Assembly (NCBI RefSeq): GCF_013978595.1
Contig: NZ_JACDTZ010000001.1
Coordinates: 496,001-560,000 of the forward strand
Reading direction: 5' to 3'
Source of the DNA: Corynebacterium haematomassiliense
Lineage (GTDB): Bacteria; Actinomycetota; Actinomycetes; Mycobacteriales; Mycobacteriaceae
DNA length: 64,000 nt
Shown: positions 16,941 to 24,205 of the stretch, piece by piece
Numbering within the stretch: position 1 is the first letter of the stretch
How the letters are laid out: each line of letters opens with the position of its first letter
Made by a program: the position numbers and the translations under genes
Notes under the pieces: model-generated
Databases searched by the model: none
What the model was told of the DNA's origin: nothing
The model's input: the letters and a program-made list of their open reading frames with translations, nothing else

Positions 16941-17192
16941 CTAAGCGCCCTTGTGGAAGGTACGGGAAATAACGTCGCGCTGCTGCTCCTTCGTCAGCTT
17001 GACGAAGTTCACGGCGTAGCCGGAGACGCGAACGGTTAGGTTCGGGTAGTTCTCCGGGTGCTCCATTGCGTCCTCCAGCGTGGACTCGTCCAGCACGTTG
17101 ATGTTTGCGTGGTACAGGCCAGAGTCCATGTGGTGAGCGGAACGGGAAGCCTTCATGGAAGCGAGGCGCTCGTCGAAAGTAGGGGTAGCCAT
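16941..17192 (-). CDS. grcA: Stand-alone glycyl radical domain of pyruvate formate-lyase (GrcA-like)
   Basis: An 83-residue protein that matches the C-terminus of [23 protein letters not shown], then the radical motif RVSGYAVNF with Gly58, then [14 protein letters not shown]. The first 20 residues are a short leader with no PFL counterpart I can recognise. E. coli GrcA (YfiD) is a spare domain that replaces an oxygen-cleaved PFL end. Here the large PFL gene lacks this domain altogether, so this protein appears to be the only radical carrier in the operon. It has its own ribosome site (AGGAGA, about eight bases before the ATG), lies 45 bases after pflB and three bases before pflA. Confidence 0.92.
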   Translation of the reverse strand: MATPTFDERLASMKASRSAHHMDSGLYHANINVLDESTLEDAMEHPENYPNLTVRVSGYAVNFVKLTKEQQRDVISRTFHKGA

Positions 17193-17237
17193 GATGTTGT
17201 CTCCTTCAGAGTGAAAAGGTGGATGGGGAAGTCTTGG

Positions 17238-19355
17238 TTAGGCGGGGTTGATGACCGAGTCGGCGTTGTCCATGATGAAGCCTGCATCCAGGACACCGAC
17301 CAGGTTGGTCACCTGCTCCTCCTTGTTGCGGCCCAAGCCCGTCGGAGTGATCGTGTTGGTCAGCGAGATGCCGTCCAGCGCGTCGTTGTAGTCGAGCTTG
17401 CCCACGGAGAGCATGGACGCGACCATGCCGTGGTTGTCCGCACCGTTTTCCGGGTTAGCGCCCGGTGCGAACGGGGTGCCGGCCTTGTGGCCGGACGGGA
17501 AGGAACCGGTGGCCTTGCCGTAGACCACGTTGGAGGTGATGGTCAGCACCGACTGGGTCGGGATGGCGTCGCGGTACAGCGGGATCGCCTTGATCTTCTG
17601 CATCACCGTGTGCACCACCGTGGCGGCGATGTCGTCCGCGCGGTCATCGTCGTTGCCGTAGAACGGGAACTCGCCCTCGGTGACGTAGTCGACGATCAGG
17701 CCGGTCTCGTCGCGGACCGGGGTGACCTTGGCGTACTTAATCGCCGAGAGGGAGTCCGCCACGATAGACAGGCCGGCAATGCCGCAGCCCATGGTGCGGA
17801 CGATGTCGGAGTCGTGCAGCGCCATCTCGATGGACTCGTAAGCGTAGCGGTCGTGGCAGTAGTGGATGATGTTCAGCGCTTCGACGTAGGTGCCGACAAC
17901 CCAGTCGAGCATCTCCTCGTACTTCTGCCAGACCTCGTCGAAGTCCAGCGGGCCGTCGCCCTGGATCGGGGTGTGGTCGCCGTCGGTGACCTGCTTGCCG
18001 CTGACCTCGTCGCGGCCGCCGTTGATGGCGTAGAGCAGAGCCTTCGCCGCGTTGACGCGGGCGCCGAAGAACTGCATCTGCTTGCCCACCTTCATCGGGG
18101 ACACGCAGCAGGCGATGGCGGCGTCGTCGCCCCACTGGCCGCGGATCTGCTTGTCAGACTCGTACTGCAGAGACGAAGTCTCGATGGAGATTGCGGCGCA
18201 GAATTCCTTGTAGCCTGCCGGAAGCTCCGGGTCCCAGAAGATGGTGATGTTCGGCTCCGGCGCCGGGCCGAGGTTACGCAGCGTCTGCAGCAGGCGGAAC
18301 GAGGTCTTGGTCACCTGGTGGCGGCCGTCCTCGGAGAAGCCGGCGTCGGACCAGGTTGCCCAGTACGGGTCGCCGGAGAAGATCTGGTCGTAATCCTCGG
18401 TGCGCAGGAAGCGCACGATGCGCAGCTTGATCACCAGTGCGTCGATGATCTCCTGGGCCTCAACCTCGGTCAGGGTGCCGTTGGCAAGGTCGCGCTCGAA
18501 GTATGCGTCCAGGAAGGGGGAGAGGCGGCCAATGGACATGGCGGCGCCGTCCTGGCTCTTCACGGAGGCGAGGTAGCCGAAGTAGGTCCACTGCACGGCT
18601 TCCTTCGCGTTGGTTGCCGGGCCGGAGATGTCGAAGCCGTAGTCTGCGGCCATCTTCTTCAGCTTCTTCAGCGCCTTGATCTGCTCGGCGTGCTCCTCGC
18701 GGTAGCGTGCCCAGTGCTCAGAGAAGCCCTTCTCCACGGACGCGTCCTTGGCCTGCTGCTTTTCCTCGATGAGGAAGTCCACGCCGTAGAGCGCCACTCG
18801 GCGGTAGTCGCCGATGATACGGCCGCGGCCGTAGGCATCCGGAAGACCGGTGACGATGTGGGAGGAACGGGCTGCGCGGATGCGCGGAGTGTAGATATCG
18901 AAGACAGCGTCGTTGTGGGTCTTGCGGTACTGGGTGAAGATCTTCTTCACGTCCGGGTTGACCTCTTTGCCGGCCTCCTTGATGGCCTGCTCGACCATGC
19001 GCCAGCCACCGTTGGGCATCATCGCGCGCTTGGTCGGGGTGTCCGTCTGCAGGCCGACGATGACATCGTCGTCATCCGAGATGTATCCCGGCTTGAACGC
19101 GTCGATGTCGGCGGGGGTTTCGGTGTCGACGTCGTAGACGCGGCGCTCGCGTTCGACGGCGAGGTAGTTCTTGTCCAGGTAGTCCCACAGGCGCAGCGTC
19201 TTCTCGGTGGCGCCTTCGAGGAACGAAGCATCCCCGTCGTACGGGGTGTAGTTGCGCTGGATGAAATCGCGAACGTCGATGCGTTCCATCCACGGTCCCG
19301 GCGTGAAGCCTTCCCACGCGCGGTTTTCGGTTTGCGGCTCTGTAGAAACAGTCAC
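17238..19355 (-). CDS. pflB: Pyruvate formate-lyase catalytic chain without glycyl radical domain
   Basis: A 705-residue formate C-acetyltransferase (pyruvate + CoA to acetyl-CoA + formate). The catalytic cysteine pair is present at Cys416-Cys417 (IACCVSPM), with GYRRVALYGVDFL-type and NAAKALLYAINGG segments around it. E. coli PFL has about 760 residues; this one ends after VTNLVGVLDAGF with its own short tail DNADSVINPA and a TAA. It lacks the RVSGYAV motif. The missing end is encoded by the next gene. The N-terminus starts with ATG at 19355 (MTVSTEPQTENRAWEG). Expression is probably oxygen- or carbon-controlled, but no operator could be named with certainty. Confidence 0.95.
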   Translation of the reverse strand: MTVSTEPQTENRAWEGFTPGPWMERIDVRDFIQRNYTPYDGDASFLEGATEKTLRLWDYLDKNYLAVERERRVYDVDTETPADIDAFKPGYISDDDDVIVGLQTDTPTKRAMMPNGGWRMVEQAIKEAGKEVNPDVKKIFTQYRKTHNDAVFDIYTPRIRAARSSHIVTGLPDAYGRGRIIGDYRRVALYGVDFLIEEKQQAKDASVEKGFSEHWARYREEHAEQIKALKKLKKMAADYGFDISGPATNAKEAVQWTYFGYLASVKSQDGAAMSIGRLSPFLDAYFERDLANGTLTEVEAQEIIDALVIKLRIVRFLRTEDYDQIFSGDPYWATWSDAGFSEDGRHQVTKTSFRLLQTLRNLGPAPEPNITIFWDPELPAGYKEFCAAISIETSSLQYESDKQIRGQWGDDAAIACCVSPMKVGKQMQFFGARVNAAKALLYAINGGRDEVSGKQVTDGDHTPIQGDGPLDFDEVWQKYEEMLDWVVGTYVEALNIIHYCHDRYAYESIEMALHDSDIVRTMGCGIAGLSIVADSLSAIKYAKVTPVRDETGLIVDYVTEGEFPFYGNDDDRADDIAATVVHTVMQKIKAIPLYRDAIPTQSVLTITSNVVYGKATGSFPSGHKAGTPFAPGANPENGADNHGMVASMLSVGKLDYNDALDGISLTNTITPTGLGRNKEEQVTNLVGVLDAGFIMDNADSVINPA

Positions 19356-19537
19356 AGTTGCACAGTCCTTCGGTAAAGCTTATGAGGATCTCTCGCGGCT
19401 GCACTTGCCCAATCAACATGCCCATGTACTTTCAAAGCGCGGGCCGCTCACACACGATTGTAGGGGACGTGAGAACAATAAAGGTAATACGATAGGTGTG
19501 ATTCTTCCCACTCGAATGGTTACGCTCTAAGCGGGAC
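19356..19537 (-). promoter_or_regulatory. Upstream region of the pfl operon
   Basis: The 182 bases before pflB hold a -10-like TACAAT (19462-19457, minus strand) without a clear -35, and a short palindrome ACATG-CC-CATGT (19416-19427) between that -10 and the gene. No full FNR or GlxR/CRP consensus was found; a TGTGA half-site occurs near 19497. The leader would be about 95 bases long. Confidence 0.35.
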
Positions 19538-19576
19538 GAAAAATGGCCCCGAGCCTGGGTAAACAGGTTCGGGGCC
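19538..19576 (-). terminator. Rho-independent terminator after ndh
   Basis: On the minus strand GGCCCCGAACCTG (19576-19564) pairs with CAGGCTCGGGGCC (19557-19545), with one G-U wobble, and is followed by ATTTTT. It ends ndh transcription 45 bases after the stop and insulates the pfl operon. Confidence 0.9.
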
Positions 19577-19620
19577 GGGGGAGAGGCGCGGCTACAGCAC
19601 GCCCGGAAAAAGGCGAGGGA

Positions 19621-20958
19621 CTACTTCTCGTTGTCCAGTTCAGAGACCTCAAGCTGGCCCTCAGTTACCGCCAGGTTGTGGCGGGCACGGGAGAAGGCGT
19701 TGGTGGTCCACTCGGTGGCAGCCACAAGACGGTTGCGGGTGCCAGTGAGGAAGGACAGGTGCACGCCCAGCCACATCAGCCAACCGATGAAGCCGGTGAT
19801 CTCCACCTTGCCCATCTTCACCACAGCGTTGAAGCGGTTGATGATGGCCATGGAGCCCTTGTCGAAGTACTCGAACGGGTCGCGGCTCTCCGGTGCGACG
19901 TCGTGCTCGACCTGCTCCTTGATGATCTTGCCGACGTACGCGCCGGACTGGATGGCCACCTGCGCCACACCCGGGAGACGGTCGCGGCTCATCATGTCGC
20001 CGACGATGAAGACGTTCGGATCGTCGCCGACAGACAGGTCGGCGTTGACCGCGACCTTGCCCGCGCGGTCTGCTTCAACGCCGAGCTGGTCTGCGACCTG
20101 CTTGCCCAGCGGGGAAGCGGCCACACCGGCGGACCAGATCTTGGTCGGGGTGCTGATGGTGGTCTCCTGCTCGGACTTCATGTCCTTGTAGGTCACGCTC
20201 TCTGCATCCACGTTGGTCACCATCGCGTTGAGGATGACGGTCACGCCGGCCTTCTCAAGCTCGCGCTGCGCCTTCTTGCCCAGGCGCTTGCCAAACGGCG
20301 GCAGCACCTGCGGAGCGCCGTCAAGGAGGTAAATCTTGGCCTGCTCGGTGCTAAAGGAGTAGCGGCCGGAGGTGAACGCGCGGTGCGCCATCTCTGCCAC
20401 CTGGCCAGCCAGCTCCACACCGGTCGGGCCAGCGCCGACGATGACGAAGGTCAGCTGGCGGTCGCGCTCTTCCGGGGTCTCGGCAAGCTCGGCGCGCTCG
20501 AAGGCGGCGATGAGGCGGGCGCGGATCTCAAACGCGTGGTCCAGCGTCTTCAGGCCCGGAGCGAACTCGGCGAAGTGGTCGTTACCGAAGTAAGACTGGC
20601 CAGCGCCGGCGGCGACGATGAGCGAGTCGTAGGAGAAGGTCGATTCCTTGCCGCCCTCGACGGAGGTGACGGTCTTCGCCTTCACGTCAACCGTTTCTAC
20701 GGTGCCGCGCACGACGCGGACGTTCTGCTGGTTGCTGAACATCTGGCGCACGTCGCCGGTGATCTCACCGGAGGACATCAGGCCGGTTGCCACTTGGTAC
20801 AGCAGCGGCGGGAAGAGGTGGTGGTTGGTGTTATTGATCAGCGTGATGTCGACGTCTGCATCTGCGAGCTCCTTTGCCGCGTTCACGCCGCCAAAACCTG
20901 CGCCCACGATGACGACGTGGTGGCGGCTACCTTCGGGGCGGTACACCTGAGAGGCCAT
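19621..20958 (-). CDS. ndh: Type II NADH dehydrogenase (NDH-2)
   Basis: A 445-residue FAD-dependent NADH:quinone oxidoreductase that does not pump protons. The FAD motif is VVIVGAGFGGVNAAKEL near residue 17; the NADH motif is FVIVGAGPTGVELAGQ near 175; the quinone-side segment is HLFPPLLYQVATGLMSSGEI. The C-terminal part has LMWLGVHLSFLTG, a membrane-associating stretch. C. glutamicum has no complex I and depends on NDH-2; gene position fits its ndh. It has a GAGGAG ribosome site six or so bases before the ATG and a strong terminator downstream. Confidence 0.95.
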   Translation of the reverse strand: MASQVYRPEGSRHHVVIVGAGFGGVNAAKELADADVDITLINNTNHHLFPPLLYQVATGLMSSGEITGDVRQMFSNQQNVRVVRGTVETVDVKAKTVTSVEGGKESTFSYDSLIVAAGAGQSYFGNDHFAEFAPGLKTLDHAFEIRARLIAAFERAELAETPEERDRQLTFVIVGAGPTGVELAGQVAEMAHRAFTSGRYSFSTEQAKIYLLDGAPQVLPPFGKRLGKKAQRELEKAGVTVILNAMVTNVDAESVTYKDMKSEQETTISTPTKIWSAGVAASPLGKQVADQLGVEADRAGKVAVNADLSVGDDPNVFIVGDMMSRDRLPGVAQVAIQSGAYVGKIIKEQVEHDVAPESRDPFEYFDKGSMAIINRFNAVVKMGKVEITGFIGWLMWLGVHLSFLTGTRNRLVAATEWTTNAFSRARHNLAVTEGQLEVSELDNEK

Positions 20959-21092
20959 GAGTGATATCTCCTCGGGTCAATGACGTAATTAATCGGAACG
21001 GCATACATAGTACGCGCCCGCCAGCAAACCGCGCGGCCAGGCTCCGCCGTGGCACTCCGCATCTGAGCTGCCGGCGCAGTAGCATCCGAGGA

Positions 21093-22412
21093 ATGTCCGA
21101 GAGCACTCCCGCGAACACCCCAGCGCACCTACAGTCGGTCGATGCAGACGCTTGGCCGGGAGTGGCTTCAGTGCCGCAGCCAGGCAGATTACGCACGAGG
21201 CTTGCGGAGGCGGGCTTTGCCCGCGCGTGCGCGAAAGCGGGACTGTCCTTCGAGGGCGACGGCGCGGATCTCACGGTTGAGCGCGCGGAGGTGTTCCAGC
21301 GCATCGCCGCGAGCGGGTGGGTCGGGCTCGCGGAGGGCTACATGGCGGGAGAGTGGTCGACCGGGGGTTCGCAGCAGCTTGTCGACGTCCTCACGGCCCT
21401 CCTGCGCACCGGCTACCTCCCGCGCACCCGTAGGGTGGACGCGGTGCGGCCCGCGACACCGGGCGAGCTGCCGCCGGACTTGGTGGCCCATTTTTCCGGA
21501 GACGGGCTGAGCGCATTTCAGGGCCATTTTTCCACCGGCGTAGCCACCACTGAGCGCATGCGGGTGAAGTCGCACACCAAAGGTGCTGGTAGAGGCCGTG
21601 AACCTCGGGATCATTTCGTCGACGTGACGGAATTCGGGTCCCCGTTAGAGTCTGACCGCGCGGACCTGAAGGACGCGCAAACCCGCAGCGTACGAGCTAT
21701 TTTGGACCTTTTGGGGGCGGGTGCGGGTACGCACCTGTTGGAGTATCCGTCCGGCGGCGGAGCGGTTGCTTTCGCCGCGGCAGAACGGGGCGCGACTGTA
21801 GATGCGGTCGTGCGCGACGCCCGCCTGTATGCGGCCATGCGCGAGCAGCTCGTGCTGGCAGGCACGGACGGATCGGTCACTGTGGACCGCATCGCGGAAG
21901 GCCCGGACGCTGTGGCAAAGCAGCGCCGCGGGGTCTATGACGCAGTTGTGAGCATGGAGATGCTGGAGACGATGCCACGGCGACAGCAGCGGCAGTATCT
22001 GCTCGCTGTGGACGCGTTGCTGGGCCAGGGCGGCAGAGCCAGTCTGCAAACCGTGGTGCGCGCCAAGGCGTACAACCGGACGGCGGATCTCGCGTTGGAG
22101 TCTCTGCGGGCGTACATCTGGCCGGGGTTGCATTTCACGACGGCTGCGGAGATCGGCAAGACGGTCGACCGCGAGACGGATCTGCGCGTTGTGGCGCAGA
22201 CGTCGGCGCCGGAGCATCTCGCGGCGTCGTTGCGCCTGCAGCGCATCACGTTCGACGGCAAGCTGCGCGACGCGGCGGCAGACGGCTACGACGCCGTGTT
22301 CCGCCGCCTGTGGGTGTGGCAGTTCGCGTTACGTGAAGCGATGGCGCGGCTGGGGATGATCGATCTGGCTCAGATCACGTTGGCGCGGCGGAACAGGAGA
22401 GGCCGTCGCTAG
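21093..22412 (+). CDS. Degenerate cyclopropane-fatty-acid-synthase-like methyltransferase
   Basis: A 439-residue protein with the overall plan of CFA/mycolic-acid-type methyltransferases: an N-terminal FEGDGADLTVERAEVFQRI and GLAEGYMAGEW segment, then a Rossmann-like domain with VVSMEMLETM, matching the usual SVEMIEAV. Key family motifs are altered. The HYDxGNDFY substrate motif is not recognisable, and the SAM-binding LEIGCGWGG is replaced by LEYPSGGGAV. The protein may be a divergent enzyme or have lost catalysis. The corynebacterial gene after ndh is annotated ufaA in C. glutamicum. The ATG at 21093 has GAGGA just in front; upstream codons overlap the ndh promoter region. Confidence 0.7.
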   Translation: MSESTPANTPAHLQSVDADAWPGVASVPQPGRLRTRLAEAGFARACAKAGLSFEGDGADLTVERAEVFQRIAASGWVGLAEGYMAGEWSTGGSQQLVDVLTALLRTGYLPRTRRVDAVRPATPGELPPDLVAHFSGDGLSAFQGHFSTGVATTERMRVKSHTKGAGRGREPRDHFVDVTEFGSPLESDRADLKDAQTRSVRAILDLLGAGAGTHLLEYPSGGGAVAFAAAERGATVDAVVRDARLYAAMREQLVLAGTDGSVTVDRIAEGPDAVAKQRRGVYDAVVSMEMLETMPRRQQRQYLLAVDALLGQGGRASLQTVVRAKAYNRTADLALESLRAYIWPGLHFTTAAEIGKTVDRETDLRVVAQTSAPEHLAASLRLQRITFDGKLRDAAADGYDAVFRRLWVWQFALREAMARLGMIDLAQITLARRNRRGRR

Positions 22413-22439
22413 GTAGGAGTCCAGCCACCAGAACCGTAC

Positions 22440-22475
22440 TTGACATAATGTACATTATCGGACAGTTATATACGG
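22440..22475 (+). promoter_or_regulatory. Orphan promoter-like element with perfect 14-bp palindrome
   Basis: A consensus -35 TTGACA (22440-22445) is followed by the perfect palindrome ATAATGTACATTAT (22445-22458) and an AT-rich AGTTATATA (22464-22472) that could supply a -10. It points into a gap between two convergent genes, where no plus-strand gene follows. It may drive a short RNA ending in the hairpin at 22486-22522, or be a protein-binding site left without its gene. Confidence 0.4.
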
Positions 22476-22485
22476 ATAAACGGTA

Positions 22486-22550
22486 GAAGGGCGCCGCACG
22501 CTCCTTGCGCCTGACGCCCTTCCATATACCCCTTTTAGCGTAACGTTACG
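22486..22550. terminator. Convergent-gene hairpin plus second palindrome
   Basis: GAAGGGCG (22486-22493) pairs with CGCCCTTC (22515-22522); CCCCTTTTAG follows on the plus strand. It may end transcription from either side. CGTAACGTTACG (22539-22550) is a perfect 12-bp palindrome just before the YceI stop codon. Confidence 0.55.
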
Positions 22551-22563
22551 TAAACAAGCCCAT

Positions 22564-23274
22564 CTACTTGGTCATGTTGATCCGCACGTTCACTTCGCCC
22601 TCCTCGGCGATTTTCGCCGCGACGAGCTCCGGGGTCTCCACGCCGTAATCCAGGCGGTTGATCGGAATGTCGCCGGCGACGATCAACCGGTCGCCCGAGC
22701 GCGCAACGTCGAATTCGTGCGTGATCTCATTGGTCTCGCCGTGGATTGTCAGCTCGCCGGTCAGCGCCACGGTGCCCACAGTGCCGTCGTCCGGCACGGC
22801 GGACACGTCCGCCGGCTGCGTCACCTTGAACGTCGCCTCCGGGTACTCGTCCGTGTGGAAGATTCGGCGACGCACCGACGAGTCGCGCTTGTCGCTGTCG
22901 GACGACAGGTGCTGCATGTCGACGGTGATCTCGCCGGCGGTTAGCGTGCCTTCGGCAATCGTCGCGAAGCCTGTGACCGCGCGCGTGGACGCCGATGTGC
23001 TGCGGCGCTCGCCCGGCAGTACCTCTTCAAAGGTGAAGCCGGCGGATGTGACGTTGTCGCCCGGGCGGTTGGTCACCGTCCATTCGCCGTCAAGCTCTGT
23101 GGAGGCTGCGGACACGTTGTCGGCGTCAATCCCCTCTGTCTTTACCCCGCCGCCTTTAAACAGGGTCATCAGCAGCGGAATCATCGCCACCAGCACCGCC
23201 GCGACGATGAAAATGGATACGACAACGATTAGAGTTGTGCGCGTCTTTGCGCTGGTTGCCGCGCGTTTTTCCAC
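22564..23274 (-). CDS. YceI-family lipid-binding-like protein, membrane anchored
   Basis: A 236-residue protein starting with GTG (AGGTGA ribosome site ahead). One N-terminal membrane helix (LIVVVSIFIVAAVLVAMIPLL, residues about 14-35) anchors an external YceI domain (about 60-236): ELDGEWTV, VTSAGFTFEEVL, ITVDMQHLSSDS, RIFHTDEYPEATF. YceI proteins form a lipocalin-like barrel that binds isoprenoid-type lipids. The ligand here is unknown. The small zinc-ribbon gene ends seven bases upstream, so both are probably one unit. Confidence 0.88.
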   Translation of the reverse strand: MEKRAATSAKTRTTLIVVVSIFIVAAVLVAMIPLLMTLFKGGGVKTEGIDADNVSAASTELDGEWTVTNRPGDNVTSAGFTFEEVLPGERRSTSASTRAVTGFATIAEGTLTAGEITVDMQHLSSDSDKRDSSVRRRIFHTDEYPEATFKVTQPADVSAVPDDGTVGTVALTGELTIHGETNEITHEFDVARSGDRLIVAGDIPINRLDYGVETPELVAAKIAEEGEVNVRINMTK

Positions 23275-23281
23275 CTGGAAA

Positions 23282-23629
23282 TCACCTCAGCCTTTCAAGT
23301 TGCTGGGCTAATTCTACTAATTCGTCACAAAGCGGGGCCAAATCGTCAGGCTTCGCGCCCTCCGCGGCCGCCGTGCGGATGTCCTCCGCTGCGCAGCGCA
23401 GCGCAAACAAGCGGTCGCGTATCTCGGCCACTTTGTTGCGGTTCAAAATCACCGCATCCTCGTCGACCGACGTGCCGGCTAGCATCGTGCGCTGTTCGTA
23501 CGCACGCTGCTTGCACGACGGCCCGCAGTACTTCCGTTTCCTGCCGCGACCACGGTTGACGGGGATTTCCTTCCCGCACCATGCGCACACGGCTTGCTTC
23601 TTGGTAAGAGCACGTAGTTTATCCGTCAC
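23282..23629 (-). CDS. Small zinc-ribbon-like conserved protein
   Basis: A 115-residue basic protein of unknown function. Four cysteines are set as CxxC (Cys15, Cys18) and CxxxC (Cys35, Cys39) with a very basic linker between (NRGRGRKRKYCGPSC), a layout typical of a nucleic-acid-binding zinc ribbon or FCS-type finger. The second half is a predicted long helix rich in Asp, Glu, Ala and Leu. It is divergent from rbpA with a 118-base shared promoter region and is followed by the YceI gene. Similar proteins occur in other actinobacteria next to rbpA as far as I recall. Confidence 0.75.
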   Translation of the reverse strand: MTDKLRALTKKQAVCAWCGKEIPVNRGRGRKRKYCGPSCKQRAYEQRTMLAGTSVDEDAVILNRNKVAEIRDRLFALRCAAEDIRTAAAEGAKPDDLAPLCDELVELAQQLERLR

Positions 23630-23673
23630 AATTATGCAGTGTATTACAACTGTCGATTACGCAAAAGTAGCCG

Positions 23674-23704
23674 GGAACAATTCGCGGAACTGCACCGTTA
23701 TACT
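23674..23704 (+). promoter_or_regulatory. rbpA promoter, overlapping SigH-type and SigA-type elements
   Basis: GGAAC (23674-23678) and CGTT (23696-23699) are 17 bases apart, matching the GGAA..GTT pattern of SigH/SigR stress promoters. TATACT (23699-23704) overlaps the second element and is a good sigma-A -10. rbpA is known to belong to the thiol-stress SigR regulon in Streptomyces. Confidence 0.55.
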
Positions 23705-23747
23705 GGAGCGACTGAAAACAAACGGGTTGAAAAGGATGGTGAGTGCC

Positions 23748-24125
23748 ATGGCTGATCGAGTTCTTCGCGGAAGCCGCATGGGCGCAGTCAGCTACGAAAC
23801 GGACCGCGACCACGATCTCGCGCCACGCCAGATGGCGAAGTACCGCACCCCCAACGGTGAGGTGTTCGAGGTGCCGTTCGCTGACGACGCCGAAATCCCC
23901 GAGGAGTGGATGTGCAAGAACGGCCAGGTCGGCACCCTCATGGAGGGCGAAGGCGTGGAATCCAAGCCCGCCAAGCCGCCGCGCACCCACTGGGACATGC
24001 TGCGTGAACGCCGCAGCATCGAGGAGCTCGACGTCCTGCTCGAGGAGCGCCTTGAGCAGCTGCGCAAGCGCCGTCGCACCGCCGCCCGCATTGCGAAGGA
24101 ACAGCAGCAGGCAAACGAGAGCTAG
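23748..24125 (+). CDS. rbpA: RNA polymerase-binding protein RbpA
   Basis: A 125-residue protein with the invariant actinobacterial start MADRVLRGSRMGAVSYETDR, the zinc-core-like middle (YRTPNGEVFEVPFADDAEIP, CKNGQVGTLMEGEG) and the sigma-interacting end (PPRTHWDMLRERRSIEELD). RbpA binds RNA polymerase and the principal sigma factor and stabilises open complexes. Compared with the M. tuberculosis protein it has a longer basic tail (RKRRRTAARIAKEQQQ). ATG at 23748 is chosen by homology; an in-frame ATG four codons upstream is better spaced from AAAGG and cannot be excluded. Confidence 0.96.
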   Translation: MADRVLRGSRMGAVSYETDRDHDLAPRQMAKYRTPNGEVFEVPFADDAEIPEEWMCKNGQVGTLMEGEGVESKPAKPPRTHWDMLRERRSIEELDVLLEERLEQLRKRRRTAARIAKEQQQANES

Positions 24126-24147
24126 TTCGCTTTACGACGGCTCACGC

Positions 24148-24190
24148 AAGTGCCCGCCCCCGCGACACGAATTCGCGGAGGCGGGCACTT
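24148..24190. terminator. Bidirectional terminator between rbpA and ppm1
   Basis: AAGTGCCCGCC (24148-24158) pairs perfectly with GGCGGGCACTT (24180-24190), with a further CCGCG/CGCGG pairing inside. It lies between convergent genes. The T-tracts on either side are poor. Confidence 0.75.
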
Positions 24191-24205
24191 CCCTATTGTC
24201 GGCCG

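Noticed and set aside
17193-17237. Sequencing frameshift as the cause of the split PFL
   Set aside because: The small gene has its own ribosome site, ATG and a 20-residue leader, and the large gene ends with a distinct tail and stop; joining them by one indel would not restore a normal PFL sequence.
17058-19376. A 772-codon plus-strand open frame opposite pflB
   Set aside because: Antisense shadow; composition and lack of motifs speak against coding.
19356-19537. FNR or GlxR binding sites upstream of pfl
   Set aside because: Only half-sites (TGTGA near 19497) were found; neither full consensus is present.
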